In this document: positions 21,395-31,746 of the stretch, piece by piece
Layout of the letters: each line of letters starts with the position of its first letter
How positions within the stretch are numbered: position 1 is the stretch's first letter
NCBI GenBank assembly: GCA_963691705.1
Contig: OY829542.1
Coordinates: forward strand, 35,884,579 to 35,948,578
Reading direction: 5' to 3'
Source of the DNA: Viola odorata
Lineage: Eukaryota > Streptophyta > Magnoliopsida > Malpighiales > Violaceae
Length of the DNA: 64,000 bases
Notes under the pieces: generated by a model
Seen by the model: the letters and a program-made list of their open reading frames with translations, nothing else
What the model was told of the DNA's origin: nothing
Databases searched by the model: none
Program-made: the position numbers and the translations under genes

Positions 21395-22300
21395 CCAGAC
21401 CTAGAGGCAGAAGTTGTTACTGAACCTAGTCAGCCCAATAAGACCAAAAATCATCCCAATACTTTAGCAGAAAAGAACATACCCTGTTATGGGGAAGAAC
21501 ATATAGAACCACCATTTCTAGTAGCATATTTGAATATCAAGGAAGGAAGAGAGTATCTTTTGGATCCTTTTCGTATGATTGAATCTCACCCTAAAATTTT
21601 AAGATTTGAACCTCTTTTTGCTATGTTCATGAGAGCATGTTGCCATAGTGGTAAAGATTATTTGAGTGTAGATGCAATTATTTGAAAAATGTTACTACCG
21701 GAGAGCAAAATTTGAGAATATAAATTGAAATAGGTTGAAGATTTTTCTGTTACTGAGGAAGTGCAAGGAGTTGTTCATACAACCGAGCCAAACATGACGT
21801 CCAATGATAGCGATGATAACTTGTCTAGTGAGACAAATCTGTCAGGTAGTCTTGACATGACTCTTAGCTAAGTTGAATGTCTAGACTTGGAGGCAGAAAT
21901 TGTTATCTAGCCAGACCGGCCAGATCGACTCTAAAATTATTCTGAAACTTCACTAGAGTAGGAGATAAAGGTTTTAGAGGATTGTCATTGCATCGAGCTA
22001 GAGGAGAGCATGAGTAATATTAAGAAAGAGATAGAAATGGTCATGAAACCCTAAACGATTGTGTGTGAAAGGGAAGTTCTAAAACTTCTTGATTTTATTG
22101 ATCCTTTTATTGAATCTCCATACACTCACAACCAATCTTTTTTATTTATTTTGCAGGAACCTAAATTGGAAATTGAATCATGTAATGGTTCACTGTAGAA
22201 TGCCTTGCTTAAAGACCATGCACTACATTGGATCATTCTCATCAAACTTCGGGCATGGAAAGCATTCAGTAGGATTGATTGATGAGTGATGCTAGAAAAG
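21395..22300 (+). pseudogene. Unrecognised degenerate coding remnant in element K
   Basis: The frame open to 21684 shows EPPFLVAYLNIKEGREYLLD and FRMIESHPKILRFEPLFAMF; beyond this it is full of stops but keeps Glu/Ser-rich segments. Two stretches (21404 and 21890) both read as LEAE-(V/I)V, hinting at an internal duplication. I do not recognise the protein. It lies upstream of the post-integrase block, so it may be a diverged pol tail or an inserted piece. Confidence 0.35.
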
Positions 22301-24063
22301 TCGAGTCTAAGACTATAAATAAAGGCGTTGCTTGGGAGGTAACCCATGTTTTTATTTTATTTTGTTTTATTTTAAATAAAGCACGATCTCTCCTTGGAAA
22401 CCACTGATTGATTTTGATATGTTCATGTGTTAGGATGAACAAGTAATGAAAACTGATTCCAACAAAATCTTGACCAAACTATTGGCCAAGAAAAAATCTT
22501 TTTGATATAAGAAGCGAGTCGGGTCCAAGTGGTAGACACGATTCTTAGCCAAGAAGAGGTTCTAGGCCAAGAACAACCAGCAGAGATAGATTCTCTGTAG
22601 AACACCTTGCTCCACTCCATCACCTCCTTGAATCAACAGTTTGAAGTTGCTTTTCAACCTCAAGCAAGACATGGAACTTGGAATCTATCTCAACCAAAAG
22701 TTTGACTCTATTTTCCCCTATCCAATCCAGCTCCGCCCTCTCCACCACCTTTTGTTAATGACCTTGCCCTAGGTTGTTTCTTTATTTTTCCTTCTTTTAT
22801 TTTTATTTTTTATTTTCTGCTTTTCTATTCTTGTGTTTTTCTTCCCTTACACATTGAGGACAATGTGTCCAATAAGTGTGGGGGGAGGATTTGTTATGTA
22901 TCCACTGTGTTGCTGCGTTTTGTGTGTTTTTGATGTTTTTGCTTGTGTTTGTTAAATTTTTTGTGTTATAGGTTTAGTTTTTCATTTTTTGTATGATATT
23001 TCCTTTTAATTTTCGTGTATTTTTAGGTTAGTCTATGCATGTTTTGTGTTTACTGTGTTGCACAAAATCAGAATTCTCTTTTTCTATTGGACATTTGCCT
23101 CAACACTTTAAATGCCATGACACTTCACTAGTCAAATGTATATTTTACTAACAAGGCAACCATAAGTGTAGCATGTTCGATACCAGTAACTCTTACTTAT
23201 CACCATAGACCCCATGATTAGTTAGATTGGAACCTAAGATAATTGTTGAAGGAACACCCAAAAAACTGTCTTGGCTAAGAAATTGACCAAGAATATTATT
23301 TTGTCATGACAAATAATAATTGAACTGTCCGGAAAATATAGAGTTGTCAGTATTTAACTACACTGCCTGATGAGTCTTTCAATTATTTTCTTATGATTAT
23401 GGACACCATTGGAATCAACGGGGTTGCACGGTATTGGTAATTCGATACCATCACTTCTTAAATAGGCAAAACTCCCCGAACTGCATTTAGCTAATCCCTT
23501 AATACCGGCCCGAAAAACCTAAGTCGGTGGTGTTCAATGCTTGAACTTTTTGTGTTATATGAACTATGAAGAAAAAGAAAAGAAAAAGATTCAAAGAATG
23601 CACTGCCAAAAAAAAGAAAAAGAAGAAAGAAATGAAAAGAAAAAGAAACAGTGCAATAAAGACTTCAAAGTGGGCAAAGAAAAGATCTCAATGCAGACAT
23701 GACTTGTTAACAACCTATGCTTATATGTTTAATTTTCTGTCTAATGTATGAACATATGCTTGTGTCAACAACTCTATATGTTTCTGGATTAATGGCTAAG
23801 ACAAATAAAAATGTAATCAAACGTTTTATTTCTGCAACTGTTCTCTTAAGTAAAAGGCTGACTATTATGGTGCTATTGTGATGGGTGAGATATTTGGGGT
23901 ATTGAATAGGGCTTGTTTATCTAGGATGGATTTGGAGATTGAAGTGTCTTTGTATTTTCTGTGTTGAGCTTGATCTTTGAAAGAAAACTTGAGTTGTTGG
24001 TTTTTATTTTGTTTTTGTTTGTTGAATGTTTGAGGGCAACCATTAACTTAAGTATGGGGGATT
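22301..24063 (+). other. Element K 3' non-coding region
   Basis: Contains the post-integrase block near 22323, the hairpin motif ACATTGAGGACAATGT at 22851-22866 followed by AAGTGTGGGGGGAGG, a purine-rich A/G stretch at 23560-23660 and the polypurine tract before 24064. It aligns in order with C (34764-35886 and 41507-41842) and with J (43340-45072, reversed). No credible ORF. Confidence 0.7.
22851..22885 (+). other. Conserved Athila 3' motif (element K)
   Basis: ACATTGAGGACAATGT hairpin, then GTCCAATAAGTGTGGGGGG; same pair as in C, J, B and G. Confidence 0.8.
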
Positions 24064-25022
24064 TGATTGAGCTTAATTTGTAGCCATTTTTACCATCTAT
24101 TTTCATGTAATTTATATGGTGATTCTACTAATTAGAGATGAATTTCTCTACATTTGTAGAAAATAGCTCTAGGACAGAAAAAGGGGCAAAAAAGAGCAAG
24201 ATCTAGACAAAGTTATGCAGATACCTTTCTTGTCCAAGAACGATCCTTCTTGGCCTTCTGAGAGTCCCAATTCTCATGCGCTACTTAAAGACATATATTT
24301 CGAAGACATGTGTGGCTGGGCCAACTGTAGTGTCTCCAAGAATGTTAAAGTTCCAGTTTCTTTCGACTTAATCAGTTAGACTTCTAATTGGAGAGAGAGT
24401 AGTGATTAAAATACAATTAGTAATTAAACTATATATATTATCCTAGGGTTTTAGAGGGAGGACGACGAGAACCTCTAGCAACCTCTCTTCTTCTCTTTTC
24501 TCTGGTTTTGAACGTGTTTTTCCTGTCATCTTCACCCTTGAAGACATAGGGATTTTATATGTATACAGTTTTACCATTTTCTTTATTTTTCTTGTATTTC
24601 TCTTACTAATCTTACTTATTCCTAGTAAAGGCAACTAGGTTATGATTCTAAGTTATTCGTGAGATCTAAATCGCTCTTCTTAATTTCTATGTTTGCATAT
24701 ATTTATTCTCTAAAATACTTGAACATATTTCATATTAGGTTTATGTCTGATCAACCTAGATTTTAATATGAAACCGTCATTCTTCTTGGTTTCAGTAACC
24801 CTTTTGGGCCATTTATGGACTAAGAAGATCAAAGTAGACAAACTATCATTGATGGATCTACCGCAAACTAGCCCGAATTACCAATTGACAACCGAGGTGC
24901 CGAGGCTTAGGATTGTCTTCCCCTATACAACAATTAATCAAGGTGTTAGTTGATTAGGAATCATCTCTAAGTGTACCTGAGATGGTTTTGATATAGGAGA
25001 GAAGTAGGAGTCATAAGTGTAT
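24064..25022 (+). repeat. Element K 3' LTR, 3'-truncated
   Basis: Starts TGATTGAGCTTAATTTG after the purine tract and follows the complete C LTR (41843-43293) up to the block GGAGTCATAAG, then breaks off. It includes CTTGTCCAAGA-type boxes. Confidence 0.75.
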
Positions 25023-25569
25023 TGTTTGAGCTCTAATTGTGGTGGTTTTTATCATCTATTCTCTTGCAATATCGAATGGTATACTATTGATTTCATTTTA
25101 AATCGTTTGATTATTGTAGGAAACAACTTTGGAGAGGCAGGGAGCAAAAATGAGGAGAATTAGGCATGATTCTAAGCGGATTTGGAGCAAGTAGATTCCT
25201 GGCTGCATTCTTGTCCAAGAGTGGACACGAGCATCTTTTTGACCAAGACAGACTTGCTTGGCCAAGCCTCACTTGGAGAAATCTTCGGTGTAGACAACAT
25301 ATTAGAAGGCGCTAGCAAATGATTTTTCTACCCTGACGATTGAGAGCGTTAATCACGGACGGATTGAAGATGTGCCTGTTGTTCTTATCTGATTAGATCT
25401 TTTTGTGAGGAAGAGAGAAATTTAAGATAAATTTCAATCATTACAAGTTCTCACAAAAGTCATACCATAATTCCCTGTGCATCGATCCTCTTACTTCTAT
25501 CAACAATTCATTTGTTCAAAGTAGCAAGTTGTAATTTATATTTATTTTTGACGGATTCGACACCCATCA
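25023..25569 (+). repeat. Fragment L: second LTR of the C/J/K family with internal deletion
   Basis: A new LTR start (TGTTTGAGCTCTAATTGTGG) directly follows the broken K LTR and runs to a proper end GGATTCGACACCCATCA. Relative to the 1451-bp C LTR it lacks roughly 900 bp in the middle. No PBS or internal sequence follows. Confidence 0.7.
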
Positions 25570-26229
25570 TAGGTTTAGTATAACTTCTAAGTTGTATAGG
25601 TTTAGTATTACTACTCCTAGTTGAATTAGAATTTATACTTAGAATAGTTTTGTAACTCTTGTATGTTTTGCGCCTATTTAAAGGCAGCATTATTCATTAA
25701 TAAAATCAATAAGAGTTTCCACAAATTACCCATACCAAATTTTTGTTCCCTTTTCTACTTCTTATTCTCTCGATTGCGGAGCAAGCCGTTCTTGTGTAAC
25801 TTAGCCGTGGACTCGGTTAAGGCAGGACTCGTGTGGCATTTGTGGACTCAAGCATGGAAGGTGTGTGAGGAGTGTGTTGCTGTTCGTGGATTCGAACAAA
25901 GGGGCGTTCGTGGACTTGGACTTTGGCGCTTCAAGCGTGAGAAATCGTGGACTCGATTTTGACTAGGGATTGTGAACTCAATCTCTTGGTGCCGACTAAG
26001 TGACTCAGTGTGCTAGTAGGTGGATTCCTCTAGGGTTCATTAGGTACGAATGAGGCGAGTGGACTCTTGCCTAACCTCACTTCATCAAAGACTTGGAAGA
26101 GCAAGTCCGAAGGTGGATTCCTTCAAAAGCAAGTTGTAAGGTGGGATCTTACGATACAATTCCGTGTGTCGAACCTATTGAAGAACTAGATCATAACTCT
26201 ATGCATCCTAGGTAACTAGGATCGTATCA
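25570..26229 (+). repeat. LTR fragment of the I/E family
   Basis: + oriented, 5' truncated, ending CTAGGATCGTATCA. It carries GCGCCTATTTAAAGGC (TATA-like), AATAAAATC (polyadenylation-like) and the GAACTAGATC end block shared with E and I. No PBS follows, so it is a detached or solo LTR piece inside Athila-type sequence. Confidence 0.68.
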
Positions 26230-26264
26230 GTGTGGGCATTGCGAGCATTTGAGCTTGCATGATT

Positions 26265-26986
26265 TTGAGGTACTGCTAGGATTTTTGCCTAATGACAAGG
26301 ATATCCCCAATTGGTATCCCTCCACTCACTATGAGATTCCCAAGGATTGGAAAGGCTGCTGAAGCCTTTAGGTCCGTCACAGGAGACCAGAGGCTCAATT
26401 CACTAAGGCCTCCAAAGCCCACAAGCTTTGTGACCCAGTCCTGAGGATCCTTCATAGGATTTTAGCCATTAATCTCTATGCTAAGACAAACATGTCTGTC
26501 GCCTTATATTGAGTGGAGTTGTTCATTTTGTGGTGTATACACACTGGCCGGCAGGTTAGTCTGGGTTATTGGCTGGCCCAACAGTTTGTTACTTCCAAGA
26601 AAAAAGTAATTTTAGGTAGCTTGATTACCATGCTTGCATGTAAATCAGGACACCTCGATTATGCAACTGCAAAACTTCTTGAAGTTAATGCTCATAAACT
26701 GCTTGACATAAAAGGCCTTGACCAAATGAGATTTTTCCATTTGGAGAAAGGAATTGTTTGTTACAATACAGGTTGCACACCTACGACTGACATGATTTTT
26801 AGAGGGAACCACACAGGGCCATACCAATTGGCACCCTTGAAGATCCAATTGCCATCAGCAGGTAATCAAGAAAGAGTGGAGCCAGCAGATGAGCATCAGA
26901 TTGACCAAGATGTTAGTCTTGACAAAGACCAACAGCAACAGGTTGAACCTTCCTCTACACTAGAGCCCAAACAGGGAATGTTTTAA
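26265..26986 (+). pseudogene. Element C accessory ORF, ATHILA ORF-1-like (decayed, N-terminus lost)
   Basis: Reading across stops, the order matches the C-terminal half of the B and G accessory ORF: a LLGFLPND-like box, KASKAHKLCDPVLRILHRIL, LFILWCIHTGRQVSLGYWLA, VILGSLITMLA, LLDIKGLDQMRF and a cysteine-containing tail (GCTPTTDMIF). The last stretch, 26513-26986, is open. Stops occur near 26359, 26371 and 26511. It then becomes Gln/Glu-rich. This shows the accessory ORF predates the split of the B/G and C/J/K families. Confidence 0.75.
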
Positions 26987-27127
26987 CACAATCCCGACTG
27001 CCCCAAACCAGAACAACCAGCTCCTTCACAACAAACAACAGACCATCCTTGGACTGCAATAAGTCCAGACGGACACTATGACCATTTTGACAGAGTTTAT
27101 GAATGGTATCTGCACCTTGGACAAGGC

Positions 27128-27132
27128 CATAG
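27128..27132. repeat. Target-site duplication CATAG, left copy (element D)
   Basis: Abuts the TG of the left D LTR; matched at 34764-34768. Confidence 0.9.
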
Positions 27133-28027
27133 TGATACGATCGCACCGATCGCATCACGTACGCGAAGCCAACGCTAAAATCTCGTGGCGCTTATGTTCC
27201 GACATTTACGCTACAAAGAAGCGCACCTAAAGTTCAAGGACCAAGGGAGGACATGTTTGCAAATCCAAGGACCAAAGGGGAACTTGGTCCGGCCCAAGCC
27301 CAGCTTCCCACGTTCGCACCAGCCCACCCTCGATCTCGCCTAGCCACCCGTAAGGCTCGGTCCACGCAGCACCTGCCTCCCACGCCCGACGCACACGGCC
27401 GCGTTCCCTGCCAGCAACGTCTGCCGCACGACCAAGTCACGGCCAGCTGGCACCCACCCAAGCATCCAGCACTAAACATGGCTACCGGAATTAATTCCCA
27501 AGCATCCAATTAATTCCAACCAAATTAATTGGTAAATGACAGCCTTACCCTTAGGTTTTTTTAGCTATAAATAGGAGTCTTTTGTTTCCTTTAGAGACAC
27601 TTTTTGATTACCAATTGATTATTCAATCTTAAAGTCAATTTTATTCCTTGTAATTTCTAGCTTTCTTCCCTAAAATTCTTGTAATCATTTCGGGTTCAAA
27701 CTAGCATTTTCATTGCAAGTTTGAGTTCAATCTTTCAAGTTATTCAATATAGAAAGGTTGCTCGTTCTTCGTTAACGAGAGGGTTTTCTCGAATATATTT
27801 GTCCATTTAAAATTCGCGATTCAAGAACCATTTATCTTGAATTAAATCATCAAAAAATTCCATAAAACCATTTCTAAAAATTCTACATATTTCCATTACA
27901 ACTTTATCCGCTGCGCATATTTCCGAACATCATCAAGTCCGTCAAAAACACCTTCATCCTTCATCAATCGGACCATCCACAATCGAGACTAGTTCCTTAC
28001 TCCAATCAACCCCGAAGGATCCTAACA
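27133..28027 (+). repeat. Element D 5' LTR (895 bp)
   Basis: Starts TGATACGATCGCACC, ends GGATCCTAACA. TATA box TATAAATA at 27566-27573. It lacks about 180 bp present in the 3' LTR, with the gap near 27310. Confidence 0.92.
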
Positions 28028-28029
28028 CG

Positions 28030-28041
28030 TGGTAGCGGAGC
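28030..28041 (+). other. Primer-binding site of element D
   Basis: TGGTAGCGGAGC, two bases after the LTR. It differs at two positions from the usual initiator-Met site TGGTATCAGAGC. The same variant occurs in E and F. Confidence 0.8.
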
Positions 28042-28770
28042 TCGGCTGTCTCGAAGGTTGGTAAACGTTAAATTCACAAATTAATTCCTTTTTCCATTTT
28101 TCCGAATTCATTACTCCTTCGTCTTGTCCATTGTATAAATTTTTTCCACTAACACAAATTTTATTCTCTTTGTTATCTATTTGCGATCCGAGCGTCCCTT
28201 CACTTGTGATAAAAAAAGAAAAAGAAAAAAGAAAAAAGAAAAGAGATCAAAAATATATATATATATATATATATATATTGTGTATATATATATAACGAAA
28301 AAAAAAGGAAAAAAAAAATCAAAGATCAACACAAGTCAAAAGAAAGGGGCAAGATCGCTAGGTAAGCTTTTCGACACTTGACGTGGACTACCATTGGACG
28401 AGTCAAGCTTTCTTTCAGCTTCCGAAACACAAATCCTTTTGCGCCATTCTTCATTCGTGTCTTTGTAAGTTTTCATTATTGCACGAAGGATGTTTAAGGT
28501 AATTGCACAATCTCATTTTGTTCGTGTTATTTACCTTAATTTTTCCATACCGTCTTTGCGTACCCAGTTTTCATTGTGTGTCACCAAAGTGCTCATCATT
28601 CTTTGAGTCATATTTTTTTTTAAAAACTAAAATTGGCTTTAAGTGTATTTGTTTATTTTTGTGTGATTTTGGTGAGAACAATAGAGAAGAGTGTAAACAC
28701 GTGAGGGAGGGTACTAACAAACACCTTTTAGTTTTCCTTTGTGTTTATTTTCTTTGTGCAGGTACACATC
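28042..28770 (+). other. Element D leader with AT microsatellite and intron-like signals
   Basis: Untranslated leader. Seen: an AT dinucleotide run at 28252-28294, a donor-like AG-GTAAGC at 28361, a branch-point-like TACTAAC at 28712-28718 and a T-rich tract ending in CAG at 28759-28761, ten bases before the gag ATG. The equivalent region of F has the same arrangement. Confidence 0.6.
28252..28294. repeat. AT microsatellite
   Basis: About 40 bases of alternating A and T interrupted by one TGTG, flanked by A/G-rich runs. Confidence 0.95.
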
Positions 28771-30110
28771 ATGTCCAACGACCCTACCATTACCGAAGAA
28801 CATTCGGAAGTGCCACCCCCACCACCCGATCCAAAAATGATGGCTAGACTCGAGGCCATCGAAACTCGACAAGCCCAAACATCCCCCTCCCCCACCACTA
28901 CAAACACCACTACCAGAAAGGACCCCTACATTTCCCCACTTTCAACAAAGAACCCTACCCACCGACCCACGAAGTCATTCCTTCTATGGTAACACCGAAG
29001 GAGTCTATGCTCGCTCCGATAGTAGCGATAATAAGGAAGATCGCCACTCCCACAACCGACCACCTCACCATACGAATCCGATATCTCCACCACTAAATCC
29101 ACTTACCATCAGACACAATCGGAATCGGGGTCCCGATATTCCACTACACCAAGCCAACTCCTATGTGCCGCCACCAAGCCACCCATTCGCAACCGAACCG
29201 ACCCTTCCTCGGCCATATGATCCAACACGGCACGAACCTCTGCGAGAGGCTCGAAGGAATCCTTCACTCGAGGGACGGTATGACAACTTTAATAACATCA
29301 AGTTAACTATTCCATCTTTTGAGGGCCGTGAGAACCCTGATATGTATTATGAATGGGAAAGGGAAAGTAAGATGGAAAGGATATTTGCATGTTATAACTA
29401 TTTAGAAGAAAAGAAGTGTCGTTTGGCTGTTGTTGAGTTTACAGGTTTAGCCATACAGTGGTGGGAGCGAGTCTTGATTAATCGGAGGTTGGATCATGAA
29501 CCACCAATCACCACTTGGGCTGAGCTAGTGGAGGAGATGCGATCACGATTTGTACCGGTTTACTACCTCCGAGATCTGCACCAGAAACTCCAACGATTAT
29601 ATCAAGGGAGTCGGAGTGTCACGGAGTACTGTCATGAAATGCTCTCCATCTTGACACGGTTGGACGTCCGCGAGAGCAGTGAGGCAACCATGACCCGATT
29701 TCTTGGCGGACTTCGCAAGGATATTTCCCAACAATTGGACTTCCTCCCTTACAACACAATCGAGGAAATGTACCATCTAGCTCTTAAGCTAGAACGCCAA
29801 GTAAGCTCGAAACCCAAAAACTTTGTCAATACTACTTCTTCTTCTACTCCACACTCTGTGACAAATACCAAAAGACCTTGGCAATCAAGCACGACCCAAA
29901 CACCTAAGCCACCCTACACTCAACCAGCCGAAACCAAGTCAAACTACACCAAACCATCCGACCCTAAACCATATACTTCCCAAAATACCTCCAACACACT
30001 AATCCCAAATACAACCCAAAGAACACCTAGCCGAACCATTGAATGTTTCAAATGTGGCAGTAAGGGACACATGAGGGCAGAGTGTCCAAACCACCGCATC
30101 ATCCTAATCA
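28771..30110 (+). pseudogene. Element D gag (frameshifted)
   Basis: ATG at 28771 gives MSNDPTITEEHSEVPPPPPD with a short helix (MMARLEAIETRQ). The frame breaks near 28985 and continues in another frame: Pro/His-rich segment, then the capsid (KLTIPSFEGRENPDMYYEWE; AVVEFTGLAIQWWERVL; LYQGSRSVTEYCHEML), then a Thr/Pro-rich tail and the zinc knuckle CFKCGSKGHMRAEC near 30044. The MARLEAIETRQ segment is also found at the start of the F protein. Confidence 0.85.
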
Positions 30111-31746
30111 GGGAAGGAGGAGAGATAGTTTCTGAGGATGAGTCAGAAACTGGGGAAAATGAGGCGGAAAGTGAGGAAGAAGGAGAGTATACCCCTTTGG
30201 AGGTTCCTCGCAGTTTAGTGATCAGACGGACCTTGAGTATGCAAGCCCGAGTAGATGATGAGGTTCTAGGACAAAGGGAAAACTTGTTTCATACCCGGGG
30301 AACAGCTGATGGGATGGTCCTCTCGATCATCATTGATAGTGGGAGTTGTGCAGATGTGGCGAGCACCTTACTCATCCACTCACTTGGACTCTCGACCACC
30401 AAGCATCCACACCCCTATGTCCTGAACTGGTTCAATGATGGCAGCACCATCAAAGTGGTGAAACAGGTGCAGATCAAGTTTCAGATTGGGGAGTACCAAG
30501 ATGAGCGCGTTTGTGATGTCGCCCCCATGCAAGCCACCCACCTTCTCCTTGGTCGTCCGTGGAAATTTGATCACCACGCCATCCATGATGGATTCCGCAA
30601 CACATACCGCATCACTCACACCGGCCGGAAGTTCATGATTCCACCACTTGCACCTAGTCAGGTATACGAAGACCAAATCAAGCTTGAAAAAGCAAGTGCG
30701 GTCTTCGATATTTCAATTACTTTAAATAAGAAAGAGGGAAATAGTGGAGTGAAAAATGTAAGCGGTGAGAGCATTAAAAACAACTCGCAAGAAAAAAATG
30801 AGCTTGCGAAGAGAGAAGAGAAAAAGGGAGGAAAGAGTGGAAACACACAGCTAGAAAAAAATGAGCTAGCTAGCGAGGTTCCGAGGGGAACGAGGGAAGA
30901 GAAAAAAGTGAGTCTCATGGGAAGATCTCGGGATGTGAGGCGTGCACTTCTTGCACAAAAACCCATCGTTTTTCTCCGTTTTCGTGCCTTGAGCGCGGAA
31001 ACATCTAACACTAACCCCGATTCCTCTTCTCCTGCTTTTGTGTCTTTGATGTCAGATTTCCAAGACATGTTTCCAGATGAGTTGCCCGAAGGACTACCAC
31101 CAATCCGCGGAATCGAGCATAAGATCGATTTGAATCCCGACGCACCTATACCCAACCGACCCGCCTACCGGTGCAATCCGATGGAAACCAAAGAGTTGGA
31201 GACTCAAGTCGAGGCCCTCCTCGCCAAAGGCTACGTCCGCGAAAGCTTTTCCCTGTGTGACGTCCTGGTGATTCTTGTTCCAAAGAAGGACGGATCGTGG
31301 CGCATGTGCATGGACTGTCGAGCAGTCAATAAGGTAACCATTAAATACTCGCACCCCATACCTCGTCTTGATGATATGCTAGATGAACTTAGTCATGCTA
31401 CAATATTTTCAAAAATTGATTTAGCTAGTGGATATCATCAAATACGTATGCATGAAGGAGACCAATGGAAAACTGCTTTCAAAACTAAATTTGGTCTTTA
31501 TGAATGGTTAGTTATGCCTTTTGGGTTAACAAATGCTCCTAGCACATTTATGCGATTAATGAATCATGTGTTGCGTGACTTTATTGGAAAATTTGTTGTT
31601 GTTTATTTCGATGACATCTTGATATATAGCTCCTCGCATGACTCCCATTTTGAGCATTTGAGACTTGTATTTCTAACCCTTTGCGAGCATAAGCTTTACG
31701 CTAAACTCACGAAGTGCGAGTTCTGTTTGGACGAAGTCCACTTGTA
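30111..31746 (+). pseudogene. Element D protease and reverse transcriptase (open, cut by deletion)
   Basis: In frame with the capsid. The protease core is SIIIDSGSCADVAS followed by LLLGRPWKFD. A Lys/Glu-rich linker (about 30725-30930) with repeated KNELA leads to the RT: LPPIRGIEHKIDL, VPKKDGSWRMCMDCRAVN, SKIDLASGYHQIRM, FGLTNAPSTFM and YFDDILIYSSS. Just after [13 protein letters not shown] a short deletion shifts the frame into a stop at 31745-31747. Confidence 0.9.

Larger units (their letters stand above)
21395..25022 (+). mobile_element. Element K: 3' part of a decayed Athila-type element
   Basis: + strand remnant: degenerate internal sequence, the post-integrase block GCGTTGCTTGGGAGGTAACC (22323-22342), the hairpin motif at 22851, a purine tract AAGTATGGGGGA ending near 24062, then the start of an LTR at 24064. 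Same family as C and J by LTR, motif order and many CTTGGCCAAG-like boxes. Gag and pol are absent; element I lies where they should continue. Confidence 0.72.

Noticed and set aside
23566..23751. Lys-rich ORF in K
   Set aside because: Simple A/G-rich tract that also occurs in C and J without an open frame.
28181..28381. Lys/Tyr-Ile ORF in the D leader
   Set aside because: Produced by the A-rich and AT microsatellite sequence.
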